In this document: piece after piece, positions 1 through 10,056 of the stretch
Layout: the number at the start of each line of letters is the position of its first letter
Position numbering within the stretch: position 1 is the first letter of the stretch
NCBI GenBank assembly: GCA_001516045.1
Contig: LOEW01000257.1
Coordinates: 1-53,792 of the forward strand
Source of the DNA: Desulfosporosinus sp. BRH_c37
GTDB lineage: Bacteria; Bacillota; Desulfitobacteriia; Desulfitobacteriales; Desulfitobacteriaceae
Length of the DNA stretch: 53,792 bases
Reading direction: 5' to 3'
The notes under the pieces: generated by a model
The model's input: the letters and a program-made list of their open reading frames with translations, nothing else
What the model was told of the DNA's origin: nothing
Databases searched by the model: none
Made by a program: the position numbers and the translations under genes

Positions 1-524
1 GCGAAGATTTTGGATAGATGGGCATAAAAAGAGTAGAAGGTTTCATCCGGATAATCGTGTTTGATCAAGATGTAATTTCCGTAATTATTGTCAATCCCTA
101 CTTCGACAACTTGACCATTGGCAATACTCTTGATTTCGCTATGCCATTCCGGAGCAATATCAATACCGGTGTGGAAGCTCGATTTGCCCGTTACAGGATG
201 GATTCGTTGACCGTAGGGTGAGGTGATTACACCTACTACTGGCATAGGATATTTTCCGTTTAAGATAATGGCTCCCTTTTGGAGGCGTACTTTATCGCCA
301 TACTCCGCACGGAAGGCTTGGAGGGCTGCCATTTCGTTTGGGTTCGTGAAAAAGCCCGCTATGAAAGATAGCGGGCTTGCAAGGATATAGGCGAAGATCA
401 TGAGGATTAGAAGAACCAGGGCTATAGGTATTGAAAAGAAAATTAAAAGGTTCCTTCTTTCATCTTCGTCAGCGGCCAAAACAGCCAGGCGAAAAAGGAC
501 TTTACTGGTTACAGGGTCGGCCAT
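1..524 (-). CDS. M23 (LytM-type) cell-wall peptidase, C-terminus cut by window edge
   Basis: The 174 visible codons encode a short cytoplasmic N-terminus, one membrane segment (about residues 26-56) and the start of an M23 peptidase domain. The zinc-ligand signature FHTGIDIAP is at about residue 118, preceded by SPYGQRIHPVTG, and a later YAH motif begins the second metal-binding strand. The family cuts peptidoglycan cross-bridges; in Gram-positive conjugation systems it does the VirB1-like job of opening the wall for the transfer channel. The ATG at 524 has AGGTGA upstream and lies 12 bp after the VirB4 stop, so the two are probably co-transcribed. The C-terminus is outside the window, so catalytic completeness cannot be judged. 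Confidence 0.88.
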   Translation of the reverse strand, partial: MADPVTSKVLFRLAVLAADEDERRNLLIFFSIPIALVLLILMIFAYILASPLSFIAGFFTNPNEMAALQAFRAEYGDKVRLQKGAIILNGKYPMPVVGVITSPYGQRIHPVTGKSSFHTGIDIAPEWHSEIKSIANGQVVEVGIDNNYGNYILIKHDYPDETFYSFYAHLSKIF

Positions 525-536
525 GCGCTCACCTCA

Positions 537-2360
537 CTATCTTCCTCCGGCTTTACCCATATATTCAAATTTGTAATCGGGTATTTCAAAGTTTGCTCTC
601 AGCCGTTTTGATCCAACCATAAGAAGAGCTTGCCCACGTTGTTTGCTGGCCAACAACTCTTCCTCTGCATCTGTTAGGTTGTAGAGTTCTTTGGTTTCTT
701 TTAAGTTGGTTCCATCGGTACCCATGAGGATTTTGAAGCAGGCCATTTCGAGTAAAGGTTGCCCATACATCTTAATTTTAGGATCAAGAAAATCTACTAC
801 GCTGTGAGATATAACTCCGAGGGCCCCCTCATATTTCCGAACACCTTTTGAAACATTTCTCAGAAACATAAGACTTTGGGGGACATTTGGGTCAATCATA
901 TAGTAAGCCTCGTCACAAATAAGCATAACTCTTTGGGTTGGGTCTTTGACCATTTCGTCCCATGCCCATTGCAAGAGATTAAAATATTGAGCAGACTTAA
1001 TATTATTTGAAGTTGTTTGCAAATCCTTGGTATCTAAACAAACACATTGGGAATCCGTTTGAATCGTCGTATGTCCATTCCAAAGAAAACTATCTGAACC
1101 TATTGCAATATCCCTAAGTAATAAACCTAAATCATCGTAGTCTTTTTGATAAGGATTATTTCGTTCCTTAGCCTTCTCAATAATTTGGCGGTGAAGATCC
1201 TCCATAATAGGAAAATCGGTATTCTTCAGCTTTTTAATTTCTGTATTCCAAAAGATATTAAACTTGTTATAGAGCTCAATAATCTCACTTTTTAAAATTG
1301 CTTTTTGCCTATCACTTAAAGAAGGAATATACAGACTAAAAAAGATTTCTATGCTTTTGATATATAAAGCCATATCCCCCATTCCATGGCCATCGTCGGC
1401 ATAGAGGTTATCCGCTTCACTTTCATCATCTTTGGCCGCCGTTCTGATTTGTAGAGGATTAACTTTCCCTTTAGATCCACCACCGGCATTAATCCAATCG
1501 CCATTCAGGTTAAGTGTAAAGTCCCTGTATTCCCGATGGGGGTCAATAAAGATCACCTTTGTTCCCCTCATATATTCCGATAAGCCAATGTGTTTTATAT
1601 CTGTCGATTTACCTACTCCGATGGTTCCTGTAATAACAAAATTAGAATTTGTTCTATCACCTCCCCTGATCCACGGGTCCAGAATAATAAGCCCCCCTGC
1701 TGCATCTTTTGCGAAGTAGTAACCCGTTCCATCGTTATAACCTGACGAAGCGAATGGAAAGCCTCCAATAAAGCTAGAAAGGGGTACCGGACGTTGGGTA
1801 ATGTTTTCTACTTTTTCATCCGTGCCATAAAAAGGAGAAAGCATTTTCAGCCCTTCTTTTTGGAGGTTGGCCAGGACACGGACTTTGCATTTCAGCCCGA
1901 CTACAGTGCTTTCCACCTTACGGCACACCTTTGCGAACGTCTGGTCATCTCTCGCTATGGGCATAACGATGACGCTCATGAGGCCTACCGATTCTCCATC
2001 TTGGTCTATTTGAGCCAATATCTTTTCTGCGTTATCCGCTGTTCTTATAGCCCTTTGCCGGGTCAAAGGATCCTTCGTGCTATCAGCCGTACCCCGATTG
2101 AGACGGATGGTTGAAGACAGGGTATCAATAAAATTGCCTGTGTCGGTCGGCGTAAAAGTAATGGATACAATGGTAGATGGAATGTTGGTGATTTTGGCCA
2201 GCCAACCATAGTCGGGATCTTGATGGTATTTGATTATTCCATAGGCTTTGCCTTTGTTTTCACCAAGGGTAAGGGTATTGCGGGTGAAGCTTAGACCCAT
2301 GGGGGTAATGACATTTAAGAGTGCGTTATTAACAGGTATCGCTTCTGTTCGCTTCGCCAT
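537..2360 (-). CDS. virB4: VirB4-family conjugation ATPase
   Basis: This 607-residue protein is the T4SS energising ATPase that powers channel and pilus assembly at the membrane. From the chosen start, Walker A GTIGVGKST is at about residues 245-253 and Walker B VMLICDEAYY at about 478-487; both are intact. The roughly 200 residues before Walker A have the usual VirB4 N-terminal alpha/beta character. I chose the ATG at 2360 because AAAGGAG lies 6 bp upstream; an in-frame start at 2393 lacks a ribosome site. The M23 peptidase gene lies immediately downstream and the large adhesin upstream, so this is the core of the T4SS operon. Confidence 0.93.
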   Translation of the reverse strand: MAKRTEAIPVNNALLNVITPMGLSFTRNTLTLGENKGKAYGIIKYHQDPDYGWLAKITNIPSTIVSITFTPTDTGNFIDTLSSTIRLNRGTADSTKDPLTRQRAIRTADNAEKILAQIDQDGESVGLMSVIVMPIARDDQTFAKVCRKVESTVVGLKCKVRVLANLQKEGLKMLSPFYGTDEKVENITQRPVPLSSFIGGFPFASSGYNDGTGYYFAKDAAGGLIILDPWIRGGDRTNSNFVITGTIGVGKSTDIKHIGLSEYMRGTKVIFIDPHREYRDFTLNLNGDWINAGGGSKGKVNPLQIRTAAKDDESEADNLYADDGHGMGDMALYIKSIEIFFSLYIPSLSDRQKAILKSEIIELYNKFNIFWNTEIKKLKNTDFPIMEDLHRQIIEKAKERNNPYQKDYDDLGLLLRDIAIGSDSFLWNGHTTIQTDSQCVCLDTKDLQTTSNNIKSAQYFNLLQWAWDEMVKDPTQRVMLICDEAYYMIDPNVPQSLMFLRNVSKGVRKYEGALGVISHSVVDFLDPKIKMYGQPLLEMACFKILMGTDGTNLKETKELYNLTDAEEELLASKQRGQALLMVGSKRLRANFEIPDYKFEYMGKAGGR

Positions 2361-2423
2361 TTGGATCTCCTTTCGGTCAGCACAAATCGGCAAGCTTTAT
2401 ACTTGCCGCTCTGCGTTAATTCT

Positions 2424-5400
2424 TTATTCACCTAGAGTTTCGACTTCAATTTCAAGGGAGCCGCCAGTAAATTCCGGAGCTATTAATCGGGTTACGACTT
2501 CCCCAGCTTCAGTAATAGTGATAGATTTTCCAGCGAGTTTACGAGAAAGAGATTTTGAAAAAACAATTCTCAAATTGTCACCGTTTGATTTCAAAAACTC
2601 TTTTCGTAGCTCTAGGGTTAATTCGCCTTGAGTAAGCTTTACTCTTCTTCTCCGGATGCACTTAGAGCCAACATAGATGCTCGCGTTTCGCCTGGTTTTA
2701 AACAATACGAAGATAACAAGCATGCTCCCAGATAGGCCAATCCCACCGGCTAGAGCTGCCGCAGCTGGAATGTTTTCCGGCAAGAGACTTTTTAGGCTGA
2801 ACCCTTTTCCTTTGCCTTTTGAGTTCATATCCACAATAATCTCTAGCTCTTTGAGTGAATCGTTTGCCGAGAGTTGAACTTGGGCTGTTTCTACAATGCC
2901 ATTATCCCCTAAGCCATACGCTACCTGATCCCCAGTCATGGATTTAACTTGGTCACTGTCTATTACGGTAATGGAATTCAGGAGAACCAGATTCTTAGAT
3001 ATTTTTTCATCGGCCAGATAAATCTTGTGGGCTCCCATTTCTACATTATCAAAACGGAAGAAACCATGGGAGTCGGTAAACGTAATCCGAGGGGTGGAGT
3101 GCAGCTCTATCCGGGTATCCGCAATAGGATTGCCCTGGGCATCTTTGACATAACCTTTAATTACCCCGGTTTCTGTAGTTCTTGTAGGTAAGTTCCGCAG
3201 AAAATCCGGGAGTTGGGCTACGGTATGAGTACTTAAATTCGCATTACCTTTCGTATTACCTTTCGTATTACCTTTCATATTACCTTGAGGTTGATTTCCG
3301 ATCCCATAAGGTCTATTCCCATAACTCGGTCTAGATACGGTAGGAGTAGTCTCAGTAGGCTTACTATTTGAAGGCTTTCCTGTTTCTGGTTGAGAAATTT
3401 GGTTTTCATCTTTTGGTGGTTGTGGAAGATCGGGGACATTTTCTGGAACGGTTGTCTCGGGTACTGTCGGTTTTGGAGTATCGGGTATTGAGGTAACAGG
3501 TGGTGTTCCGGGTGTTGGATTAGTCAATTCAGGATTTGTTGTGGGGGGCCTCGAAAGCTCATGATCATGCGGATCCGAAGACACAGAATTAGACGGATAG
3601 GTGATGGCCGGGTCGGTGACTGTAATTTCTACCGTTGCTAACTTTCCTTCAAATTCTGCTTGGACAATTGCCCTACCTTCGCTTAGGGCTGTAATTTTCC
3701 CAGTACCATCAACAGATATGATTTCAGGATTGAGACTGCTCCATGTGGCCATATTAGTCACATTTACCATCTTGTTATCTGAATAATGAGCTATGGCCTT
3801 TAAGAAGAGACTTTCTCCTCGCTGGAGTTGACTTTGCTCTGATTCAAGATTAATAGTAATAACGTGGGTAACTTCTACTTGAACTGCTCCTATCTTCCCC
3901 TCTAACTCTGCCTGGATCGTTGTGGTGCCATGGCTTATTCCAGTTACTATGCCGCGGTTGACAGAGGCGATATCAGGATTAAGACTTGTCCAACTAACAA
4001 CTTGAGTAACATTCTTTACCGTTCTATCAGAATAATTTGCTTTCGCCATTAGGTTGACTGTATCCCCCACTGCTATTACTGGTTTTTCATTAATGATTTC
4101 AACATTTGTTATAACGGGGTCTTTGACCTCAATCTGAACCGTTCCAATCGATCCGTTATATTCCACTTGTATTATTGCTACACCTTGTTTAAGTCCGATA
4201 ATTGTCCCTAAGTTCGCAGATGCAATTTCTTGATTCAAACTTGACCAAATTGCGGATTGGGTTATATCTTTGGCTGTCCCATCAGAAAAATATGCTGTAG
4301 CAGTAAGTGTACATGCATTTCCTACTGCTACAGTTCGTTCAGGCAATAATTCAATCCTAGTTATAATAGGAGCACTGACTTCGACTTGTACTGTACCGAT
4401 GATTCCCTCCAATTTTGCTTGGATGCTCGTTTGTCCCTGTGAACACCCTAACACATTTCCTTGATTCACTGTTGCAATTCCTTGGTTAGAACTCGTCCAT
4501 GCGGCAAAATCAGTAATATCTGTTGTAGTTTCAATAAACCCATTTGAATAAAAAACCGACGCCTTCAATTTCTGGCTTTGACCGACTGGGATTCTCACCT
4601 CATGTGGTTCAATTTCAATTTTAACTATCCTAGTTACAGCGACTGTAAGGGAATATTCAAAGGGGAGATTAATCTCCTCCCCTTTGCCATCTTTAATTTT
4701 TATGGAAATATTATTGTAACTGCCATTGGGGAGATCTCCCCCGGAAAACGAAATTGACCAGTTATCTTCAGCTGGTTCTCCAGGGGGAGTCTCCGTTATT
4801 TCAATTGTTTTTTCTACATTTCCAAACGTCACAGAAACAGTGAGCTTATCTTGGTCCAAATCCCAGGCCTTTCCGAACAAGGTAAAGCTTTGCTGACCAA
4901 GGTTCTCCGTAATTATCCCATCTCCCTCAGGTCCTGAAAGATTACCTTGATGTAAGCGATTGCTGTAAAAGCTATCTTGGACTTTTACAAGTCCATTTTC
5001 CACCCCATCGCCATTCCTAGCCTTCAACCAAAGTTCATATTCAGTGTTCAGACTCAATCCGGTTAACATTCGATCTTCTTCCGCAGACCAGTCCGATGTG
5101 GCAATAACCGTCCCATCAGACTTCGAACGAACTTCAATATAGGTTTCAGGAGTTATACCATTTTGACCATCATTGGTAATTTGCACCGAAATACTGCCTG
5201 TTGTTGAAGACGTTATCTGCACTTCTGCAGGGTTCAGCGCCAACGTGTATTTGCTTACTTCTTCTGAATACTCACTCTCGTTGCCTACAGCGTCCCTGGC
5301 TTTGTATTTGTAGGTATATTTGGTATTCGGAGTCAGTTCAGTATCCAAAAACAATTCTGCCATCCAAGTACCTATATCCTCCCCATTCCGGTTATATAGA

Positions 5401-8400
5401 TATGGCACTGTCCCCAACTCAGTCATAGAATCTTCAGCTTCCGGCGCAACGGTAATCTGCGTCGTGCTTTCTACTGTAACCGTGGGAGTATTAACAACGG
5501 GAGGAGTTTTATCTAAGGTAAGACTGTAATTCAAGGGAACCTCGGTTACTGTACCTTTTGTATCTGTTAGTTTAACGATCGTGTCACTGTAAATTCCATC
5601 AGCCAGTTCTTCTCCCTGAAAACTGACTGACCAGTTATCTTCAACAGGTTCTCCAGAGGGAGTCTCCATCATTTCAAATGCTTTTTCTACATCTCCAATC
5701 GTTACGGAAATGGTAAGATGATCCTGGTCTGTATCCCAGGCCTTTCCTGACAAAATATAAGCATCCTGTCCTAAAATTACTTTATTTTCTATGGGCTCTG
5801 AGATTTCCCCCTGGGGAGATCGGTTGCTATAAAAGCTATCTTGGACTTTTACAAATCCATTTTCCACCCCATCACCGTTCCGAGCCTTAAACCAAAGTTC
5901 ATATTCAGTGTTCAGACTCAGGCCAATTAGCGTTCGATCTTTTTCCGCGGACCAATCTGATGCGGCAATAACCGTCCCATCAGACTTCGAACGAACTTCA
6001 ATATAGGTTTCAGGAGTTATGCCATTTTGGCCATCATTAGCAATTTGCGCCGAAATACTGTCTGTTGTTGAAGAAGTTATCTGCACTTCTGCAGGGTTCA
6101 GCGCCAACGTGTATTTGCTTACTTCTTCTGAATACTCACTCTCGTTACCTACAACATCCCTGGCTTTGTATTTGTAGGTATATTGGGTATTCGGGGTCAG
6201 TTCAGTATCCACAAATGATTCTGCCATCCATGGGCCTATATCCTCTCCATTCCGGTTATAAAGGTACGGAGCCATCTGTAATCCCGTCATAGAATCCTCA
6301 GCTGCCGGCGCAACTATGATCTGCGTCGTGCTATCTACCGTAACAGTGGGAGTATTCGCGGCGGGGGGAGTTTTATCTACGGTAAGGCTAACGTCCAAGG
6401 GAAGTTCTAATGCTGCACCTTTTGAATCTGCCACAGTAACTACAATTTCTGTATAGATCCCATCACCTAGCTCACTTCCCTGAAACTCTATGGACCAATT
6501 ACTCTCTTCCGGAGTACTGAACGGAGGCGCGGAAACCAATGCCTTTTTTTCTACTCCATCAATTATTACGGAAATAGTCAGGTCGTCTTGATCCTGATCC
6601 CAGGCTTTACCTGACAAATTAAATATTTCAGAGCCAGCGATCATTCTATTTTCTGTAGGCTCTATGATTGTCCCTTTGGGTGTCTGATTACTATAGAAGC
6701 TATTCTGAACCTTCAAAAATTCATTTTCTACACCATCGCCATTCCGGGCTTTCACCCAGAGTTCATATTCTGTATCCAGGCTTAGACCATCCAGCACCCG
6801 TTCTGTTTCCACAGACCAATCTGATGTAGTTATTACCGTTCCATCAGACTTTGATCTTACTTCAATAAAGGTTTCGGGCGGTTCTCCATTTTGTTCATCA
6901 TTGGTAATGTGCAAAATGATACTTTCGGTCGTTGAGGATTTAACCTGTACTCCTGTCGGATCAAGCGCCAAGGTATACCGCTGTTCAGCCTCGGAATAAT
7001 CGCTCTCACTGCCGATAGCATCTCTGGCCTTGTATTTGTACGTATACTGAGTATTCGGGGTCAGCTCAGTATCAAACAATGAACCATCTATCCATAAACT
7101 TATATCCACTCCATTTCGATTATACATATACGGCATTTCATGAAGTCCCGTAAGATCATCTTCCGCATCTGGAGTAACGGTAATCTGGGTTGTAGTGGCA
7201 GCTATGGCTATAGGTGCATTGATGCTGGGGGCAGCTCTATCGACAATTATGTTGGTCGATTTCGTTGCTGAAACTCCACCTTTATCATCTTCAGCCCACA
7301 CCTTTAAGGTATAGCGACCATCAGGTATAGTCTCATCAATATTTATGGTATAGTTAAAACTATGGTCTAATCCATTGGATATAACTGGAGTCATTACTTC
7401 AATATTAGTATGTCCCGTTAAATCTGTGCCTGTTGTGTTATTGGTAAGGGTATATTTAGCTGTAACAGTATCGGCTGCATCGTCATCATGCACCGATCCA
7501 CTGAAAAAAATGGCATTGTATCCACTTTCCTTACCAAAATAACTATTTTCAGATGGTAACGTCGTGGTTAGGGTTGAGTTTGAATTGTCGACGTAATTAA
7601 GGGTTACTGTGTATCCATAAAGATTGTCGTATGCTCCTGCATAAACCGTCCCGGAATAATTTGCATAGTATTGTGTTCCGTATGTTCTGGTGTCTGAGGC
7701 AGGGCGAGAAACTGTACCTGAATAGTACGCTGTCCAACTCATCGCATAAGTTGGTCCAGCAGTTCCACCACCGTTGAACTGATATATCCATGCTCCATCT
7801 GATTCACTAGTTAAGTATAACGTTCCAGAATAGCCTCCAGAATTATATGACATAGATGATGGTGCAGACCAATATGTCCCTGTGTTGTCTTGATATGCCG
7901 TACCTGATTGTGAAGAGGAGGCTGTAAAGCTATCGGATGGCGTGTAACTACCACCTGTCTGTACTATGCCAGAACCTGACGAAACACTAGGAATCGTCCC
8001 GCTATAGGTCCCATCATTGTAAGCATACGTTGAGGCTAAGTTATTCGTCATTGATGTTAAGGTTTTAGTTCCTGTTTTAGATAATTTCGTGGGATTCCAC
8101 TGCGTCCCTGAAGCCGTCCCTCCACTGACATTCACAGTCACATTCTCGCCTGAAATTGTATAAGTGGCTGTTCCCGTACTTGATGATATAGATTGGATGC
8201 TTTTCAGATTTGGGATATTTACGTCTTGACTTCTTGTTTGTGAAAGTGAACTCGGAAAAGTGACCGTCATGGTTTTAGTTACTGGATCTGCACTCACTGG
8301 TACTGCGAATCCTTGCATTAGCATTGCAAAAATTAATGCTATAGTTATTGAAACCTTACCGAAATTGAAATTTGTTCGAGTACGCTTATGACTCTTAAAT

Positions 8401-8411
8401 TTCCTTATCAT
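2424..8411 (-). CDS. Giant repeat adhesin (FN3-like, Big_2 and carboxypeptidase-regulatory-like domains), membrane anchored
   Basis: The 1995-residue protein has, in order: an export signal ending near VPVSADP, a Tyr/Ser/Gly-rich region with YSGT repeats, three tandem units of about 288 residues with fibronectin-III-like features (PNTQYTYKYKARD), and four Big_2 bacterial Ig-like domains. A Pro/Thr-rich stalk and one carboxypeptidase-regulatory-like fold (GVIKGYVKDAQGNPI) follow. It ends with a transmembrane helix and a basic cytoplasmic tail of about 85 residues. There is no LPXTG motif, so it is anchored by the helix. AAAGGAGG 9 bp before the ATG at 8411 fixes the start; an in-frame start at 8456 has no site. 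Its place next to virB4 suggests a mating-pair adhesin; this is inference. Confidence 0.85.
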   Translation of the reverse strand: MIRKFKSHKRTRTNFNFGKVSITIALIFAMLMQGFAVPVSADPVTKTMTVTFPSSLSQTRSQDVNIPNLKSIQSISSSTGTATYTISGENVTVNVSGGTASGTQWNPTKLSKTGTKTLTSMTNNLASTYAYNDGTYSGTIPSVSSGSGIVQTGGSYTPSDSFTASSSQSGTAYQDNTGTYWSAPSSMSYNSGGYSGTLYLTSESDGAWIYQFNGGGTAGPTYAMSWTAYYSGTVSRPASDTRTYGTQYYANYSGTVYAGAYDNLYGYTVTLNYVDNSNSTLTTTLPSENSYFGKESGYNAIFFSGSVHDDDAADTVTAKYTLTNNTTGTDLTGHTNIEVMTPVISNGLDHSFNYTINIDETIPDGRYTLKVWAEDDKGGVSATKSTNIIVDRAAPSINAPIAIAATTTQITVTPDAEDDLTGLHEMPYMYNRNGVDISLWIDGSLFDTELTPNTQYTYKYKARDAIGSESDYSEAEQRYTLALDPTGVQVKSSTTESIILHITNDEQNGEPPETFIEVRSKSDGTVITTSDWSVETERVLDGLSLDTEYELWVKARNGDGVENEFLKVQNSFYSNQTPKGTIIEPTENRMIAGSEIFNLSGKAWDQDQDDLTISVIIDGVEKKALVSAPPFSTPEESNWSIEFQGSELGDGIYTEIVVTVADSKGAALELPLDVSLTVDKTPPAANTPTVTVDSTTQIIVAPAAEDSMTGLQMAPYLYNRNGEDIGPWMAESFVDTELTPNTQYTYKYKARDVVGNESEYSEEVSKYTLALNPAEVQITSSTTDSISAQIANDGQNGITPETYIEVRSKSDGTVIAASDWSAEKDRTLIGLSLNTEYELWFKARNGDGVENGFVKVQDSFYSNRSPQGEISEPIENKVILGQDAYILSGKAWDTDQDHLTISVTIGDVEKAFEMMETPSGEPVEDNWSVSFQGEELADGIYSDTIVKLTDTKGTVTEVPLNYSLTLDKTPPVVNTPTVTVESTTQITVAPEAEDSMTELGTVPYLYNRNGEDIGTWMAELFLDTELTPNTKYTYKYKARDAVGNESEYSEEVSKYTLALNPAEVQITSSTTGSISVQITNDGQNGITPETYIEVRSKSDGTVIATSDWSAEEDRMLTGLSLNTEYELWLKARNGDGVENGLVKVQDSFYSNRLHQGNLSGPEGDGIITENLGQQSFTLFGKAWDLDQDKLTVSVTFGNVEKTIEITETPPGEPAEDNWSISFSGGDLPNGSYNNISIKIKDGKGEEINLPFEYSLTVAVTRIVKIEIEPHEVRIPVGQSQKLKASVFYSNGFIETTTDITDFAAWTSSNQGIATVNQGNVLGCSQGQTSIQAKLEGIIGTVQVEVSAPIITRIELLPERTVAVGNACTLTATAYFSDGTAKDITQSAIWSSLNQEIASANLGTIIGLKQGVAIIQVEYNGSIGTVQIEVKDPVITNVEIINEKPVIAVGDTVNLMAKANYSDRTVKNVTQVVSWTSLNPDIASVNRGIVTGISHGTTTIQAELEGKIGAVQVEVTHVITINLESEQSQLQRGESLFLKAIAHYSDNKMVNVTNMATWSSLNPEIISVDGTGKITALSEGRAIVQAEFEGKLATVEITVTDPAITYPSNSVSSDPHDHELSRPPTTNPELTNPTPGTPPVTSIPDTPKPTVPETTVPENVPDLPQPPKDENQISQPETGKPSNSKPTETTPTVSRPSYGNRPYGIGNQPQGNMKGNTKGNTKGNANLSTHTVAQLPDFLRNLPTRTTETGVIKGYVKDAQGNPIADTRIELHSTPRITFTDSHGFFRFDNVEMGAHKIYLADEKISKNLVLLNSITVIDSDQVKSMTGDQVAYGLGDNGIVETAQVQLSANDSLKELEIIVDMNSKGKGKGFSLKSLLPENIPAAAALAGGIGLSGSMLVIFVLFKTRRNASIYVGSKCIRRRRVKLTQGELTLELRKEFLKSNGDNLRIVFSKSLSRKLAGKSITITEAGEVVTRLIAPEFTGGSLEIEVETLGE
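4620..7230 (-). repeat. Three tandem ~864-bp repeats inside the adhesin gene
   Basis: Matching landmarks recur about 864 bp apart, for example acttctgcagggttcagcgc at 5221 and at 6085, with a more diverged counterpart near 6946. The two copies at about 4620-5480 and 5480-6350 are nearly identical over long stretches, and the copy at about 6350-7230 is more diverged. The period is a multiple of three (288 codons), so gain or loss of a unit keeps the frame. Confidence 0.85.
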
Positions 8412-8440
8412 AAGAATAAAGCCTCCTTTGTGTTTATATA

Positions 8441-8488
8441 AAAAAATAGGCAGCAAATATACATGTATTGTAAAAAGCAGTGCCTATT
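8441..8488 (-). terminator. Hairpin plus T-tract upstream of the adhesin gene
   Basis: On the minus strand an 8-bp stem (AATAGGCA/TGCCTATT, 8481-8488 and 8445-8452) closes a 28-nt loop and is followed by seven T. It lies between the 226-residue protein gene and the adhesin start, so it may end transcription or attenuate read-through into the adhesin. The long loop makes it a weak candidate. Confidence 0.45.
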
Positions 8489-8556
8489 AACTAAGTAATC
8501 AAAGAATAAAAATTTTATCTGGGGCAGAACCCCCTTTCTTAATCGCATCTTTAAAT

Positions 8557-9237
8557 CTAATGAGAAAGCATTGGGAAAGTTGGACTAATGTCCATGTCTT
8601 CAAGATGAACATAAGCTGGATTGTTGATTAGATTACATAACCGTGTGATATCCTTTTCTTTAAGAATCTCACACGGCACTTTGCTGCTTTCGAAAGCTGT
8701 TTTTATATCCTTGGTGCGGCGAGAGATGTCCTGTTCACAGTCGTCTTCGTAACTTTGCCATAGGGGTAAATAAAACTGACGTTCAACGACTTCACCGCTA
8801 AGAGCGTAATTACTGATAGCCGCTGTTTCCTTGCGAAGCAGCTCTTTTTGCTTTGGGTTTGATGATGTGGCTAAGAGTTCAGCGTATTCATTGATGAGAG
8901 GGCTTATATCGACCGGGCGGGATACGGCTATGAGCTTGAGAGTTTGCTGATCTCCGGAGAGTTCGGCGGTGAGCTTTCGAGTGAGGGATTCTTTTTCCCG
9001 TTGGCTGAGTAGGTCGATGCTGACGGCATCGATTTTTAGATATTGAAAAATAAGGTGGTCCCTTGTGTAAAGATATTTATCCCGAATGTCTTTGACATTT
9101 ATAAACTCCTGGGCGGTTTCTTGGTCTTTGTTTTCGGCTTTACGTTGCTTCTTTTGTTTTTGGATCACAAAGAAATAGACCGCACCTCCGATAAGTACGG
9201 TCAATAGGAAGATTGATACTGAAATTAAGGGATTCAT
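8557..9237 (-). CDS. Membrane-anchored protein resembling the N-terminal domain of TraC/VirB4
   Basis: The 226-residue protein has one N-terminal membrane helix (about residues 5-27) and a charged linker. The soluble part (about 50-215) follows the pattern of the non-ATPase N-terminal domain of TraC/VirB4 proteins: a strand read as YLKIDAVSIDLLS, then a strand-helix pattern ending SRPVDISPLI, then a second alpha/beta half with an EILKEKDITRL helix. It has no Walker motifs. The ATG at 9237 has AGGTGA upstream. It may be a scaffold for the VirB4 hexamer encoded two genes downstream. The resemblance is by eye, so the assignment is tentative; the place in the T4SS operon is solid. Confidence 0.6.
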   Translation of the reverse strand: MNPLISVSIFLLTVLIGGAVYFFVIQKQKKQRKAENKDQETAQEFINVKDIRDKYLYTRDHLIFQYLKIDAVSIDLLSQREKESLTRKLTAELSGDQQTLKLIAVSRPVDISPLINEYAELLATSSNPKQKELLRKETAAISNYALSGEVVERQFYLPLWQSYEDDCEQDISRRTKDIKTAFESSKVPCEILKEKDITRLCNLINNPAYVHLEDMDISPTFPMLSH

Positions 9238-9269
9238 GGTCGTTTTTCACCTCGCTGTTCATTTGATTG

Positions 9270-9548
9270 TCACAGAAAGAAAATAAACTTATAGAGTTTA
9301 ACGTTTAGTAGCCCAAAAATAATGGTTATCAAACCTGCTAAAGCATAACTGATACTGATGGCAAAATACTTCCATGTTAAACTGATGGCAAAGAAATAAA
9401 TCCCTATCCACCCAATAATTAAAACAATAACCAAAAGGAATGTGAGAAGTTGTCCCATCGTCTTCAAAGGCCTTATCGAACTATTGTGGCCTTTATTACA
9501 GGGTTCCTCTTCCTTATTCTTTTTTTCCTTACAGTTATGTTTCTTCAC
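9270..9548 (-). CDS. Small two-helix membrane protein
   Basis: This 92-residue protein starts with a Lys/Glu/Cys-rich soluble segment of about 30 residues, followed by two hydrophobic helices (about 34-53 and 58-80). I do not recognise a family. The start is GTG at 9548 with a weak TTAGGT site upstream. It is 32 bp upstream of the TraC-like protein gene in the same orientation and is probably a minor component of the transfer membrane complex; that is inferred only from position. Confidence 0.55.
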   Translation of the reverse strand: MKKHNCKEKKNKEEEPCNKGHNSSIRPLKTMGQLLTFLLVIVLIIGWIGIYFFAISLTWKYFAISISYALAGLITIIFGLLNVKLYKFIFFL

Positions 9549-10056
9549 ATTTTTACCTAATTTCCTTATTATTTAATCCCTGGATCTATTTCGCGACCTC
9601 TGCCTTGAATCTGTTATTAACCATCAAACTCATACTATATTTTGGTACTTACAAAGTTTCCTCCATGTTTGAATTAACAATGGAAAATAAGCAATTGACA
9701 CTTTGCATGAGAATTCTCCCCTTCGTTAAAATGGCTAAAATCCATGAAGGGAGATAATAGAACCGTAGCAGTAAGATTCTATAAAGATTTTGTTAAGGCA
9801 GCCTCTATTGCTGCTGATCGATATCCGGTGGGCACAAAATTCTGTACTAAAACTTGGCTGCTCAACTCTTCTATACTTACCTTGCTTAGTAGCAAAGGTT
9901 CGAGGTGACGCCGATCAGTCTTAGTAAACCAAGACGACTTCTAATTGCAGTAACGGCCAGGCTCGCCCAAGGTAATTGGGACTTGTGGAAAAAGATTAAA
10001 GGAGTACAATTCTATAAAGTTTCTTGGACCAAAAATGAATTAAAGCGCATCAAGCG
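9549..10056. other. 508-bp gap with only short overlapping ORFs, probably decayed
   Basis: No convincing gene fills this gap. A minus-strand fragment without start codon (9779-9943, about 54 codons ending TAG) has protein-like composition, including SIEELSSQVLVQNFVPTGY. On the plus strand a 54-codon ORF (9744-9908) overlaps by GTGA a GTG-started ORF (9905-10066) that ends inside the next gene. A perfect 10-bp palindrome GAGAATTCTC is at 9709-9718. I read the region as a gene remnant, but cannot tell which strand was coding. Confidence 0.3.

Noticed and set aside
4200..4400. Plus-strand ORFs inside the adhesin gene
   Set aside because: They mirror the minus-strand repeats and have no ribosome sites.
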